Made by a program: the position numbers and the translations under genes
The notes under the pieces: model-generated
What the model was told of the DNA's origin: nothing
The model's input: the letters and a program-made list of their open reading frames with translations, nothing else
Databases searched by the model: none
Assembly (NCBI RefSeq): GCF_000423605.1
Contig: NZ_AUIH01000008.1
Span: forward strand, 62,001 to 126,000
DNA length: 64,000 nucleotides
Source of the DNA: Saccharospirillum impatiens DSM 12546
Lineage (GTDB): Bacteria > Pseudomonadota > Gammaproteobacteria > Pseudomonadales > Natronospirillaceae
Direction: 5' to 3'
In this document: one piece after another, positions 54,114 to 62,947 of the stretch
Numbering within the stretch: the first letter of the stretch is position 1
Layout of the letters: the number at the start of each line of letters is the position of its first letter

Positions 54114-55793
54114 TTACACCGCCCGGCGACGATACTGCCGGTACCTGGGTGTCCAGAAGTTTGCTTCAATAGTCTCACGAACCTGCTCTTCACTGCTCAT
54201 CAGAGCGACGCCTTCAATCTGAGCCTGCCGGGCAACGTCAAACGCAATCAGCTTGCTGGTCTCACGTATGTCGGCCAACGGCGGCAGCAAAGCCCCCTCA
54301 CCGGTTTGCACCATGGGAGCCTGATTCGCCAACGCTCTGGATGCTGCCATCAACATGGTATCGGTGATGCGCTCGGCACCGACGGCCAAAGCACCCAGGC
54401 CAATACCCGGAAAAATGTACGCGTTATTGCACTGGGCAATGGGGTAGGTCTGGCCGTCAACAGTCACTGGGGCAAATGGCGAACCGGTGGCCACAAGTGC
54501 CTCGCCGTTGGTCCAGGTCAGAACATCAGCCGGCGTCGCCTCTACCTTGGAGGTGGGGTTCGACAGTGGCATCACGAGCGGACGCTTGCACCCGGCATGC
54601 AGGGTCCTGATGACCTCTTCGGTGAACAGGCCACGCTGTCCGGAAACACCGATCAGAATACTCGGTTTTGCCTGCGTGATTACATCCAACAAGTCGGTGC
54701 CCGGCCAGTCAGAGATGGACTCGGCCGGTTGTGCCAACCGTGCCTGGAAGTCATAGAAATCGGTCATATTGCTGGTCAGCAACCCGAACCGGTCGACCAT
54801 AAACACCCGTTTGCGGGCATCGGCTTCCGCCAGACCTTCATCCTGCATCGCCACGATAATCTGCTCGGCAATACCGCAACCAGCCGAACCGGAACCGACA
54901 AACACAACGCGCTGCTCGCTGACCGGCTCGCCCTTGGCTTTACAAGCGGCCAGCAGTGTGGCCACACAGACCGAGGCAGTGCCCTGAATGTCATCGTTAA
55001 AGCAGCACAGCTCGTCTCGGTAACGCTCCAACAACGGCATGGCGTTGGTCTGGGCAAAATCTTCAAACTGCACAATGGCCTCTGGCCAGCGGCGTTTTAC
55101 CGCCTGAATAAACTGCCCGATAAAGGCGTCGTATTCATCCTGGCTGATGCGATTATGGCGCCAGCCCATGTACATGGGGTCGTTCAAAAGCGTCTGATTA
55201 TTGGTGCCCACGTCCAGCATGATCGGCAGGGTATTGGCCGGGCTAATGCCGCCACACGCGGTGTAGAGCGACAATTTACCAATGGGGATACCCATGCCAC
55301 CGATGCCCTGATCACCCAGGCCCAGAATGCGCTCACCATCCGTAACAACAATGACTTTCACGTTATCCTTGGTGGCGCTGCGCAGGATGTCGTCCATGTG
55401 GTCGCGATCCGGGTAACTGATGAACAGGCCCCGGTGATTGCGATAGATATTGGAGAACTCCTGACAGGCCTCACCAACGGTCGGGGTATAGATAATCGGC
55501 AGCATTTCCTCAAGGTGATCTTCGAGCAGGCGGAAAAACAGGGTTTCGTTGTCGTCCTGAATGGAGCGCAAGGCAATGTGCCGATCCAGATCGCTCTGAC
55601 ACAACTGATATTGTCGGTAGGCCCGCTCAGCCTGTTCTTCAATGGTTTCCACGTTTTGTGGCAACAGGCCAATCAGATTGAACGAAACCCGCTCTTCCTG
55701 TGAAAAGGCGCTGCCTTTGTTCAACAGTGGTAGTTCCAGCAGGGTTGGCCCGGCGTAGGGAATATAGAGCGGGCGTTTTTCAGTATTGCTCAT
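54114..55793 (-). CDS. maeA: NAD-dependent malic enzyme (MaeA/SfcA type)
   Basis: Oxidative decarboxylation of malate to pyruvate with NAD+. I choose the ATG at 55793, giving 559 residues beginning [19 protein letters not shown], the usual start. Visible motifs are YTPTVGEAC, the long block [31 protein letters not shown] (metal site) and [15 protein letters not shown] (NAD site). It belongs to the C4-C2 node with glcB and aceA. An in-frame ATG eight codons upstream is less likely. Confidence 0.94.
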   Translation of the reverse strand: MSNTEKRPLYIPYAGPTLLELPLLNKGSAFSQEERVSFNLIGLLPQNVETIEEQAERAYRQYQLCQSDLDRHIALRSIQDDNETLFFRLLEDHLEEMLPIIYTPTVGEACQEFSNIYRNHRGLFISYPDRDHMDDILRSATKDNVKVIVVTDGERILGLGDQGIGGMGIPIGKLSLYTACGGISPANTLPIMLDVGTNNQTLLNDPMYMGWRHNRISQDEYDAFIGQFIQAVKRRWPEAIVQFEDFAQTNAMPLLERYRDELCCFNDDIQGTASVCVATLLAACKAKGEPVSEQRVVFVGSGSAGCGIAEQIIVAMQDEGLAEADARKRVFMVDRFGLLTSNMTDFYDFQARLAQPAESISDWPGTDLLDVITQAKPSILIGVSGQRGLFTEEVIRTLHAGCKRPLVMPLSNPTSKVEATPADVLTWTNGEALVATGSPFAPVTVDGQTYPIAQCNNAYIFPGIGLGALAVGAERITDTMLMAASRALANQAPMVQTGEGALLPPLADIRETSKLIAFDVARQAQIEGVALMSSEEQVRETIEANFWTPRYRQYRRRAV

Positions 55794-55942
55794 AAGAGTT
55801 GATCTATTCCATGTCATTAATTGGGTTTAACGGTCACTAGTCGACGTATTTTAGCATCAATAAGCCGATTCCTCAGGTGGCAACAGCACAAGCGGTTACC
55901 GGGAACCAGCGTTCCAACCAAAGTTCCCATAACTGGCGCGTC

Positions 55943-56935
55943 TCAGGGTACCTGGTTAGCCTCCAACGCCGCTTCAATGACTGCAGCGCCAATAAGGGGC
56001 TCGTACTCCTGCCACAGCGGTTTCATGGCGGTTTGCCACTGGGCTAACTGCACCGATGTCGGTTCGAGCAATGTAACGTCTCCCATGGACGACAATGCCG
56101 CCCGGTCGTTCTGGTTCTTTGCCAACGCCACAGCATTGCCATATTTCACGGACATTTCCATGGCAAATATGAACTCCTGCAACTGCTCATCCGTCAAGCT
56201 ATTCCAGAAATCGGCATTGGTGATCACCATGTAGTCAAGCACGCCGTGGTTTGATTGCATCATGTACGGCTGATGCTCGTAAAAAGCTTGAGAGTATATA
56301 TTCGACCAGGTGTTCTCCTGACCTTGAATGTCATTATTCGCAAGCGCCTGGTAAACCTGGCTGAATGCCATGGGTACCGGTTCCGCATCGAGCAATTCAA
56401 ACTGCTTTTGCAAAACCTCTGATGCAATGATCCGGAACCTGAGCCCCGCAAGATCATCTGGCTGACTAAAATCACGATTCGCGGTTAACTGCTTGAGGCC
56501 GTTATGCAAATAACTCAAGCCCAAAATACCATCTGTACTCATATGCGTTAGCAAAGCCTGCCCCTGGGCACTCCCCTGGAAGCGCTCAACTGCATCCATA
56601 TCGGCAAACAAGAACGGCAGGTCATACACCATCAGTCGGTTGGTGTAGTTCTGGAACTTCGATAAAGACGGGGCGGCAAAATGAATTCGACCTTCGGCAA
56701 TCGCCGTCACAGCCTCATCGTCATCCATCAATTCGGTATTCGGATAGATCTCAATCTGAAACTGGTCCCCAAGCCGGCGCTCGATCATCGACTTGAACAT
56801 CAGCGCCATTTTGCCCTTGGGCGTGTCTTCACTGACCACATGCGAAAAAATCAATGTTCTTGGTTCAGCGATGGCCAGACCAGACAGCAACAGACAAGGC
56901 AGAGCGAGCAGCAAAGGCCGCAGTTTAGACAGCAT
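55943..56935 (-). CDS. TRAP transporter substrate-binding protein, DctP family
   Basis: A 330-residue periplasmic binding protein with a signal peptide (to about residue 23, LLSGLAIAEP). The DctP fold is suggested by SHVVSEDTPKGKMALMFKSM, the helix-breaker RFRIIASEVLQ with the conserved Arg, and QGQENTWSNIY with the Asn/Thr of the C4-dicarboxylate type. No DctQ or DctM membrane gene is adjacent. It may serve a TRAP system elsewhere. Confidence 0.9.
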   Translation of the reverse strand: MLSKLRPLLLALPCLLLSGLAIAEPRTLIFSHVVSEDTPKGKMALMFKSMIERRLGDQFQIEIYPNTELMDDDEAVTAIAEGRIHFAAPSLSKFQNYTNRLMVYDLPFLFADMDAVERFQGSAQGQALLTHMSTDGILGLSYLHNGLKQLTANRDFSQPDDLAGLRFRIIASEVLQKQFELLDAEPVPMAFSQVYQALANNDIQGQENTWSNIYSQAFYEHQPYMMQSNHGVLDYMVITNADFWNSLTDEQLQEFIFAMEMSVKYGNAVALAKNQNDRAALSSMGDVTLLEPTSVQLAQWQTAMKPLWQEYEPLIGAAVIEAALEANQVP

Positions 56936-57143
56936 CGTGAAGGTTTCCTGTGATTGTATTTATTATAATGACCGTCGCTTGTGCGCCAGCTCTTTTATTT
57001 CATTAGCAAGATTAACACCACCCCGAAATACGCTCTGCTATCAACCTGACAGAGACAGGAACGGGTGGTTTTCCACACATCGGGAGCATCAAGCGGGGGG
57101 ATATGGTTACAATTGAGCCATTAAAGGCGGGGCGGCTGAGTGG

Positions 57144-57569
57144 CTAGCGCACGGGATAGGTCGTTTTCATATAAGCGACCGATTCAGAAATTACCTTGCT
57201 AAGAATATCCAGATCAACGTCAGTCAGCCGATTGACATAGAGACAGGATTTTCCCGTCTTATAGCGGCCCAGTTGCGCCATCAGTGATTCATACTGACTG
57301 AAGCCAGCCATGATATACAAAGACAGACTGGCTTTTCTTGGCGAGAAGCCGGTGATCATCCACTCACCCTCCCGCCCGCTGGCATAGCGGTAGCGGTAAT
57401 GCCCAAACCCTATGATGCTCGAACCCCACATACGGGGCGGTTCACCGGTAATACCCTGCATCAGTTCCAGTACTTTCCAGCCATCTTCACGACGTTGCGC
57501 TGGTTCTGCGGCATTTAGGAAATCGGCTACGCTGGCATCGTTTTCCCGGGTTTTCAAAGCGGTGCTCAT
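57144..57569 (-). CDS. DUF1801-domain protein
   Basis: 141 residues from the ATG at 57569 (a second ATG at 57575 fits the GGAAG site about as well). The layout RREDGWKVLELMQGITGEPP and RMWGSSIIGFGHYRY is typical of DUF1801 (YdhG/YjbR-like) proteins. Cytosolic; function unknown. It is 48 bp downstream of the MFS gene. Confidence 0.75.
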   Translation of the reverse strand: MSTALKTRENDASVADFLNAAEPAQRREDGWKVLELMQGITGEPPRMWGSSIIGFGHYRYRYASGREGEWMITGFSPRKASLSLYIMAGFSQYESLMAQLGRYKTGKSCLYVNRLTDVDLDILSKVISESVAYMKTTYPVR

Positions 57570-57617
57570 GATCATGCTCTTCCAGTTCTGGCTGGCTATC
57601 ATTCTAGTTCAATCAGG

Positions 57618-59042
57618 CTATTTTTTCCGGCGTGCATTTATCACATCAAACACAACACCGGAAATCGGCGTGAACCGCGAGACTCGAAACACCAGATCCC
57701 GTACCCGGCCCCGATGTTTAACCCGCAACTCTGGCGCCTTCGGTAAATACCAGAGCGCAACGATGGCTCTTAACACACCTGATACAATAAATATCACCCA
57801 GATCGGTCGTTCAATCGGCCACTGCCAGTCACCGATGACCACTGCATCCGGCACCCAACTGATCAGGTAACCACCTGAAATCGCCCCGACAAATACCGCC
57901 GTGGCGCCAATGGTCGATTGCATGGCCGCATAGCCGGCAAACTGGCTATCATCCGGCTTCAGGTCGTAGAGGTAGTTGGAGGTCGCCAGCGTGAAACCCG
58001 CCCAGGCAGCCCCGCCCAGCATCTGAACTCCCATCAGGTACAGGAGATTGTCGGAAAAAACCCAAAGCACAGGTAATACCGGAATAACCGTCGCGGCCAG
58101 AGCCATCACATAACGGTTGCCTTTGCGGTCGGCAATACGCCCCCAATAGCGTAACAACACAAACTGAACCAGAATCGATGCAGCCGTGTTCAGAGTAAAC
58201 TGCAGGTAGGTAAACTGCAGATCGCGAAGCATGTAGACCGCAAAGAAAGGCGCCGACAAAGCGACCATGCATTGCATGCCTGCCAGGAAGAGAGTAAACC
58301 GGCGAAACCGGGAATCTGCAAAAGAGCGCTTCATACTGCGTAAGGTGTGCGCCAGGCCCCGGCCTTGGGAGTGATCTGGCAGATAGGGATCGTACATCTG
58401 GTGAAGATAACGGGTCGACAGCCCCCGGCCAAACACAGCAATCATAAACAGTGCCGCGAAACCCAGTGTTTCGAGGCTCATTGAAGCCGACCCATTCAGC
58501 AACAGACCACCGGCCAGGAAAGCGAAAAAAGACGTCGCCATGGCCAACCTGGATCGGATGCTAAAATAGCGACCACGCAACCGGGGTGGCACCAGGTTGC
58601 CCATCAGAGCTTTCCATTGCGGTTGCGTCAGGTTGGATGCTCCGTGATAGACAATCGCACAGCCAATCAACAGGGGTACCCGGGAGCCTTCTGGCCAGGG
58701 AAACGGCAGAGCCAGACAAAAGAGCCCAAGCAGCGACAGCGTTTGCAACGCTGCGCCGCAGACAATCAGACCTCGGCGCGGCCAGTATCCTCCGAGCCAA
58801 ACCGACAGAATTTGAAACAGACCGCCCAGCAACTGGGGAATACCGGTCAACCAGCCAATCTGCACACTCGTAGCCCGCAGGAAAATCGCGAAGGCGTTGA
58901 GGAACTGGTCAACCGTTCCGGTCATGACTGAGGAGGCTACGCTGTCTTTCATCGACACCGCCAGGCTGTCGCGAACCCGTTGCGGGTGACCCGGTTCTTG
59001 CGATGGGGGTTTCGATGTTGTGGATGACACAGTTTCAGACAT
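57618..59042 (-). CDS. MFS-family transporter
   Basis: A 474-residue carrier with about 12 hydrophobic segments. I place the start at 59042 (MSETVSSTTSKPPSQEPGHP), which follows the GGAT site. The MFS loop 2-3 motif is loosely present (GGYWPRRGLIVCG), and YVMALAATVIPVLPVLWVFS and MLGGAAWAGFTLATSNYLYD are typical. Substrate unknown. Confidence 0.82.
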   Translation of the reverse strand: MSETVSSTTSKPPSQEPGHPQRVRDSLAVSMKDSVASSVMTGTVDQFLNAFAIFLRATSVQIGWLTGIPQLLGGLFQILSVWLGGYWPRRGLIVCGAALQTLSLLGLFCLALPFPWPEGSRVPLLIGCAIVYHGASNLTQPQWKALMGNLVPPRLRGRYFSIRSRLAMATSFFAFLAGGLLLNGSASMSLETLGFAALFMIAVFGRGLSTRYLHQMYDPYLPDHSQGRGLAHTLRSMKRSFADSRFRRFTLFLAGMQCMVALSAPFFAVYMLRDLQFTYLQFTLNTAASILVQFVLLRYWGRIADRKGNRYVMALAATVIPVLPVLWVFSDNLLYLMGVQMLGGAAWAGFTLATSNYLYDLKPDDSQFAGYAAMQSTIGATAVFVGAISGGYLISWVPDAVVIGDWQWPIERPIWVIFIVSGVLRAIVALWYLPKAPELRVKHRGRVRDLVFRVSRFTPISGVVFDVINARRKK

Positions 59043-59093
59043 GATAAATCCGCTTGGTACTGACATCAGGATCGGTAAAGCGCCGGTTATTGG

Positions 59094-59993
59094 TCAGCCC
59101 TGCAGGTGTTCCGGACACTCCATTCGATCCGACAAAAAATCGATGAAGGTTCGCACTTTAGCAGACAGGTAACGCCGGCTGGTATACACGGCATACAGTT
59201 GACTGTTAAGCGGCGTATAACCGGGCAATATCTGAATCAGATTACCCTGGTTTAGCTCCCGCTCCACCAGGCCACCGGGCAGAATGCTGATGCCCATGTC
59301 ATTGATCGCGGCCGAGAGCAGCAATGACTCGTTGTTCGATTGCATGACAGGGCTGAAACTGACTTTAACCTCCCCTTCCGGCCCGGTCAGGGTAAATTCG
59401 TTGCTGCGAATCAGCGAATACCCCAGCATGCTATGGCGCTTCAGATCCTGTCCATGCACCGGCGTACCATGTCGAGCCAGGTAGCCGGGGGAAGCCACAA
59501 TATAGAACGGAATGGTCATCAGCGGCCGGGCGATCAGGTTGGGATGTAGGGTACGACTCGCCCTGAGCGCCAGGTCAAACCCCTCTTCAACAATGTCGAC
59601 AAAGCGACCGCTGATGTCGATGTCAAAACTGACGTCCGGGTAGTGCTCGCGAAATTCGCGCAACAGGCGGGTGAAATAGTCTGTGGCCAACCACATCGGG
59701 GCGGTAAAGCGGATGGTGCCACGAGGCGTCACCGTCGCCCGGCTCACCGTTGCTTCTACTTCATCCAACTCTTCCAGCATGGCCCGACACCTTTCCAGAT
59801 ATACCCGGCCAGATTCGGTCACACTTAAATGGCGGCTATTGCGGTTCAGCAATCGGGCACCGAGGCGATGCTCCAAATGCATGACATGCTTACTGACCAT
59901 TGCTTTGGACAGCCCCAGATGCTCCGCTGCCTGCACAAAACTGGCGTGATCTACGACCGCTACCAGTACCTTCATGCTGAGTAAGGTATCCAT
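59094..59993 (-). CDS. LysR-family regulator
   Basis: A 299-residue LysR protein with the DNA-binding part SFVQAAEHLGLSKAMVSKHV (about 18-38) and an effector domain after about residue 90. It is divergent from the FMN reductase at 60123, the standard arrangement for autoregulation and target control. Inducer unknown; AaeR/PcaQ-like members often respond to aromatic or redox signals. Confidence 0.88.
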   Translation of the reverse strand: MDTLLSMKVLVAVVDHASFVQAAEHLGLSKAMVSKHVMHLEHRLGARLLNRNSRHLSVTESGRVYLERCRAMLEELDEVEATVSRATVTPRGTIRFTAPMWLATDYFTRLLREFREHYPDVSFDIDISGRFVDIVEEGFDLALRASRTLHPNLIARPLMTIPFYIVASPGYLARHGTPVHGQDLKRHSMLGYSLIRSNEFTLTGPEGEVKVSFSPVMQSNNESLLLSAAINDMGISILPGGLVERELNQGNLIQILPGYTPLNSQLYAVYTSRRYLSAKVRTFIDFLSDRMECPEHLQG

Positions 59994-60001
59994 AATTCAT
60001 G

Positions 60002-60018
60002 GTTTCCTATTGAGAAAC
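60002..60018. promoter_or_regulatory. Candidate LysR operator
   Basis: GTTTC-CTATTGA-GAAAC is an inverted repeat with the T-N11-A pattern, in the divergent region between the LysR and FMN-reductase genes. Confidence 0.55.
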
Positions 60019-60122
60019 GATCTGTCAATAATAGCGCCATTGATTGCCGCTGGGTAGCCTTCATACTGTCGGGGTGATACAGAATTCGGGTGGCCATTCG
60101 GCCAGCCCCAGAGGAGCTTAAA

Positions 60123-60677
60123 ATGGACAAGATTGCAGTCGTAACAGGCAGTACCCGCCCAGGTCGTAACAACATCGCAGTAGCCAACTGGGTGCTAGAA
60201 AATGCTCAGAAGCGCAGTGACGCTCAGTTCGAGCTGGTTGATATCGCCGACTTTAACCTGCCAGTACTGGATGAAGCCATGCCAGCCGGCTTCCAGCAAT
60301 ACGCCAATGAGCATACCAAAAAGTGGTCACAGACCATTGCCCAGTACGATGGCTACATCTTTGTGACGCCGGAATACAACCACAGCATTTCCGGTGCCCT
60401 GAAGAACGCGCTGGATTACATCAGCGCTGAATGGAACAACAAAGCTGCCGGCTTTGTCGGATACGGCTCTGCTGGCGGTGTGCGTGCGGTCGAACACCTG
60501 CGCCAAATTGCATCAGAACTGCAGTTGGCTCACGTTCGTAACCAGGTTCAATTGTCGCTGTTTACCGATTTCGAAAACTTCAGCGAGTTCAAACCAGCCG
60601 ACATGCATCAGGAAACCCTGACTGCCATGCTGGACCAACTGGTCGCCTGGACAGGCGCGATGAAGACTTTGCGTTAA
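60123..60677 (+). CDS. NADPH-dependent FMN reductase family protein
   Basis: A 184-residue flavodoxin-fold protein. I choose the ATG at 60123 after GAGGAG. The flavin-binding loop TGSTRPGRNN and the second loop TPEYNHSISGALKNALD are intact, as in ChrR/ArsH-like quinone or azo reductases. Probably cytosolic, reducing quinones or other electrophiles. Followed by a strong terminator. Confidence 0.9.
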   Translation: MDKIAVVTGSTRPGRNNIAVANWVLENAQKRSDAQFELVDIADFNLPVLDEAMPAGFQQYANEHTKKWSQTIAQYDGYIFVTPEYNHSISGALKNALDYISAEWNNKAAGFVGYGSAGGVRAVEHLRQIASELQLAHVRNQVQLSLFTDFENFSEFKPADMHQETLTAMLDQLVAWTGAMKTLR

Positions 60678-60695
60678 ACGCCGGGCTGATTCAGA

Positions 60696-60724
60696 AAAAG
60701 ACGGGCATCGCCCGTCTTTTTTTT
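60696..60724 (+). terminator. Rho-independent terminator after the FMN reductase
   Basis: Stem AAGACGGGC / GCCCGTCTT with an ATC loop and a run of eight T. Confidence 0.92.
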
Positions 60725-60732
60725 GCCTGACA

Positions 60733-61206
60733 TTAGCTTAACGCCAATCGCATCACATGCTGCGGCCCGGCGGACCCGCCTTCATAAAGCGCACCGGTAT
60801 CACTGAAACCACCCTGTTCATAACACCGATAGGCACCCGGGTTCCGGCAATTAACCGTCAACCAGACTGCACTAACGCCCGGAAAAGCGGTAACCAGAAA
60901 AGGCCTCAATGCCACGGTCGCTGCCTTGCCAAGGCCCAGACCCTGATGCTGGCTATCGATCAAAAAGGTCCGAATACCCAGATCATTCGCGTCACAGAAG
61001 TCGAACTCGACAGCGAAGGCGCTATCGACAATGAAAAACCCCACCATCGTTTCATCGAGAAATACCCCATGGGGGTGTCGAAACTCTCCCATTCCCGCCA
61101 GGGCTTCGGTCACCGTCCCGGTATACACCCTTTGCTCGGGCGCCACAGTCAGCCCAGCGGCCAGTTGACATTCATCCCGACCTAACCGCCGCAGGGTAAC
61201 CCCCAT
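60733..61206 (-). CDS. GNAT-family N-acetyltransferase
   Basis: 157 residues. The acetyl-CoA motif is seen as LIDSQHQGLGLGKAATVAL (Q-x-x-G-x-G/A). The C-terminal NCRNPGAYRCYEQGGF is the conserved second half. Its ATG overlaps the stop of the VOC gene upstream, so the two are cotranscribed. Substrate unknown. Confidence 0.88.
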   Translation of the reverse strand: MGVTLRRLGRDECQLAAGLTVAPEQRVYTGTVTEALAGMGEFRHPHGVFLDETMVGFFIVDSAFAVEFDFCDANDLGIRTFLIDSQHQGLGLGKAATVALRPFLVTAFPGVSAVWLTVNCRNPGAYRCYEQGGFSDTGALYEGGSAGPQHVMRLALS

Positions 61207-61643
61207 CAGGTCGCGAACAAGCTGCTGCGATCTGCGAAGCCTTTCATTTCAATGGCATTGCCACTTGGGTCCCGGAAAAACAGGGTACCCTGCTCACCCG
61301 GCTGCCCTTTGAAGCGAATGTAAGGCTCGATCACGAACTCACACCCCATGCCCGTCAGTCGGTCAGCCATAGCCTGCCACTGGGGCATCGATAAAACGAC
61401 GCCAAAATGCGGAACCGGGACATCGTGACCATCGACGGCGTTGGAGATCGGCTTTGCCGCTTCGGCTGTCTCAGACAGATGGGCAACGATTTGATGACCA
61501 AAGAAATCGAAGTCGATCCAGTGATCGGAACTGCGGCCCTCGGGGCAACCCAGAATGTCACCGTAAAAATGACGGGCTGCATCCAGATCATGAACCGGAA
61601 AAGCCAAATGGAACGGCGACAACGCCGGCGTATCTAAAGACAT
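61206..61643 (-). CDS. VOC-family (glyoxalase/bleomycin-resistance fold) protein
   Basis: 145 residues from the ATG at 61643 (RBS GAGGGG). Two beta-alpha-beta-beta-beta units are seen ([20 protein letters not shown] and [17 protein letters not shown]). Metal-site residues are plausible at H14, H53/H57 and E138 (SGNAIEMKG). A dioxygenase or detoxification role is possible but unproven. It is coupled to the GNAT gene. Confidence 0.85.
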   Translation of the reverse strand: MSLDTPALSPFHLAFPVHDLDAARHFYGDILGCPEGRSSDHWIDFDFFGHQIVAHLSETAEAAKPISNAVDGHDVPVPHFGVVLSMPQWQAMADRLTGMGCEFVIEPYIRFKGQPGEQGTLFFRDPSGNAIEMKGFADRSSLFAT

Positions 61644-61700
61644 AAACACCCCTCTGTGCTACTGACTTAACATCTCAAGTTTGGCATTCACGTAAAACTA

Positions 61701-61749
61701 GCGCCGGCTACCAGGTAGACCACCGATGGGTCTGCCTGGCAGCCGGCGC
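61701..61749. repeat. Long intergenic inverted repeat, copy F (short form)
   Basis: A 49-bp palindrome with arms of about 22 bp (GCGCCGGCTACCAGGTAGAC and its near complement). CGGCTACCAGGTAG is shared with copy A. Weaker outer pairing (CAAGTTTGG / CCGAAACTTG) extends to about 61674-61785. It separates the VOC/GNAT pair from the SDR/cupin/M14 group. Confidence 0.75.
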
Positions 61750-61845
61750 GGGTTCTGGAACGATAGCCAACTCCGAAACTTGAACTGGTTAACTATGGCC
61801 ACTCAAATCTGGTTGGCCAACCTTAATGCCACATTTGGCAAGCGG

Positions 61846-62601
61846 TTAAAGCCCACCTGCGAGATCAATCATGCTGCCGGTGCAATAGGAAGATCGTTCT
61901 GACACCAGCCATAAAATGGCTTCAGCAATTTCTTCCGGCTTACCACCGCGCTGCATCGGAATACGGTCGCGCAGTCGCTCTACCCGCCCGGGTTCACCGC
62001 CGTCGGCATGAATGCCTGTGTGAATCAGCCCGGGGCGAACGCCGTTAACCCGTATGTCTTCGGCGGCCACTTCCAGGGCCAGCCCCCGGGTCATTGAGTC
62101 CAGCGCGCCTTTGGAAGCGGCGTAATCGATGTATTCATTCGGCGATCCGGTTCGCGCCGCTGCCGATGAGACATTAACAATAGCGCCACCGGCGCCCCCA
62201 TGGCGTGTCGACATCCGCTTGACGGCCTCCCGACAACACAGAAAGGGGCCAGTTACATTGGTCGCCAGCACGCTGTTAATTCGCTCGGCAGACATGTCTT
62301 CCAATCGCATCTGGGTGTGCAGAATACCGGCATTATTGACCAGCACACTAAGGCGCCCGGATAGCCGGTCGATCGCGGCAAACAGGCGAACGACTTCGGC
62401 TTCCTGTGAGACATCGGCCTGGATAACCTGGCAACGCCCTCCGGCCTCGCCAATACCCAGCGCTACCGACCGGGCTGATGCGGCATCAGACCGGTAATTT
62501 ATGCACACAAAATACCCTTCGCGGGCCAGCAAACGGGCTGTCGCCGCGCCGATACCCCGGCCGCCACCGGTCACCAGTGCTATTCGGTCAGTGGCACTCA
62601 T
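61846..62601 (-). CDS. Short-chain dehydrogenase/reductase
   Basis: 251 residues. NAD(P)-binding TGGGRGIGAATARL, the NNAG motif (LVNNAGILH), catalytic Ser (VNVSSAAART) and YIDYAASKGALD (Y-x3-K) are intact. Its ATG overlaps the cupin stop (TGATG). The substrate is unknown. It is probably one operon with the cupin and M14 genes. Confidence 0.9.
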   Translation of the reverse strand: MSATDRIALVTGGGRGIGAATARLLAREGYFVCINYRSDAASARSVALGIGEAGGRCQVIQADVSQEAEVVRLFAAIDRLSGRLSVLVNNAGILHTQMRLEDMSAERINSVLATNVTGPFLCCREAVKRMSTRHGGAGGAIVNVSSAAARTGSPNEYIDYAASKGALDSMTRGLALEVAAEDIRVNGVRPGLIHTGIHADGGEPGRVERLRDRIPMQRGGKPEEIAEAILWLVSERSSYCTGSMIDLAGGL

Positions 62602-62912
62602 CAAACGCTCCCCGCTTGCTCGATCACCAGTATCCTTGCCTCGCCCAGCGGGTGAGCGACGTGCTCGGTGCCAATCGTGGCGTAAAACACATCGCCCGAC
62701 TCCAACACAACAGAGTGCTCGACACCGGCATCGCGGTACAACATTTCCACCCGGCCATCCAGCACGGCAAAGACTTCTTCGCCGTCATTCACATGCCATT
62801 TGTAAGGCTGATCAGTCCAGTGCAGTCGCGTTGATATCCCGTTCATCAGGGCGATATCGCGGGCACCCCAGGCTTTCTCAGCGGTAAATTCTTTGCCTCG
62901 GATAATTTCCAT
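62601..62912 (-). CDS. Small cupin-domain protein
   Basis: 103 residues from the ATG at 62912; a TTG overlapping the M14 stop would add 13 residues. The cupin motifs are seen as KWHVNDGEEVFAVLDGRVEM (G-x5-H-x-H-like, here with one His) and GDVFYATIGTEHVAHPLG. A metal-binding sugar or dioxygenase-type function is possible. It lies between the M14 and SDR genes. Confidence 0.78.
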   Translation of the reverse strand: MEIIRGKEFTAEKAWGARDIALMNGISTRLHWTDQPYKWHVNDGEEVFAVLDGRVEMLYRDAGVEHSVVLESGDVFYATIGTEHVAHPLGEARILVIEQAGSV

Positions 62913-62947
62913 GGTTTCGCCACTCAGCCTCCGGTTACCTGTCGCTC

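Noticed and set aside
54306-55703. 465-codon open frame antisense to maeA
   Set aside because: It lies entirely opposite a well-conserved malic enzyme, and its translation has no recognisable domain or start signal; a shadow frame in GC-rich DNA.
55890-55925. GGAAC-CAGC-GTTCC palindrome near maeA as another NGGA hairpin
   Set aside because: The centre is CAGC rather than NGGA, so I left it out of the family, though it may be a variant.
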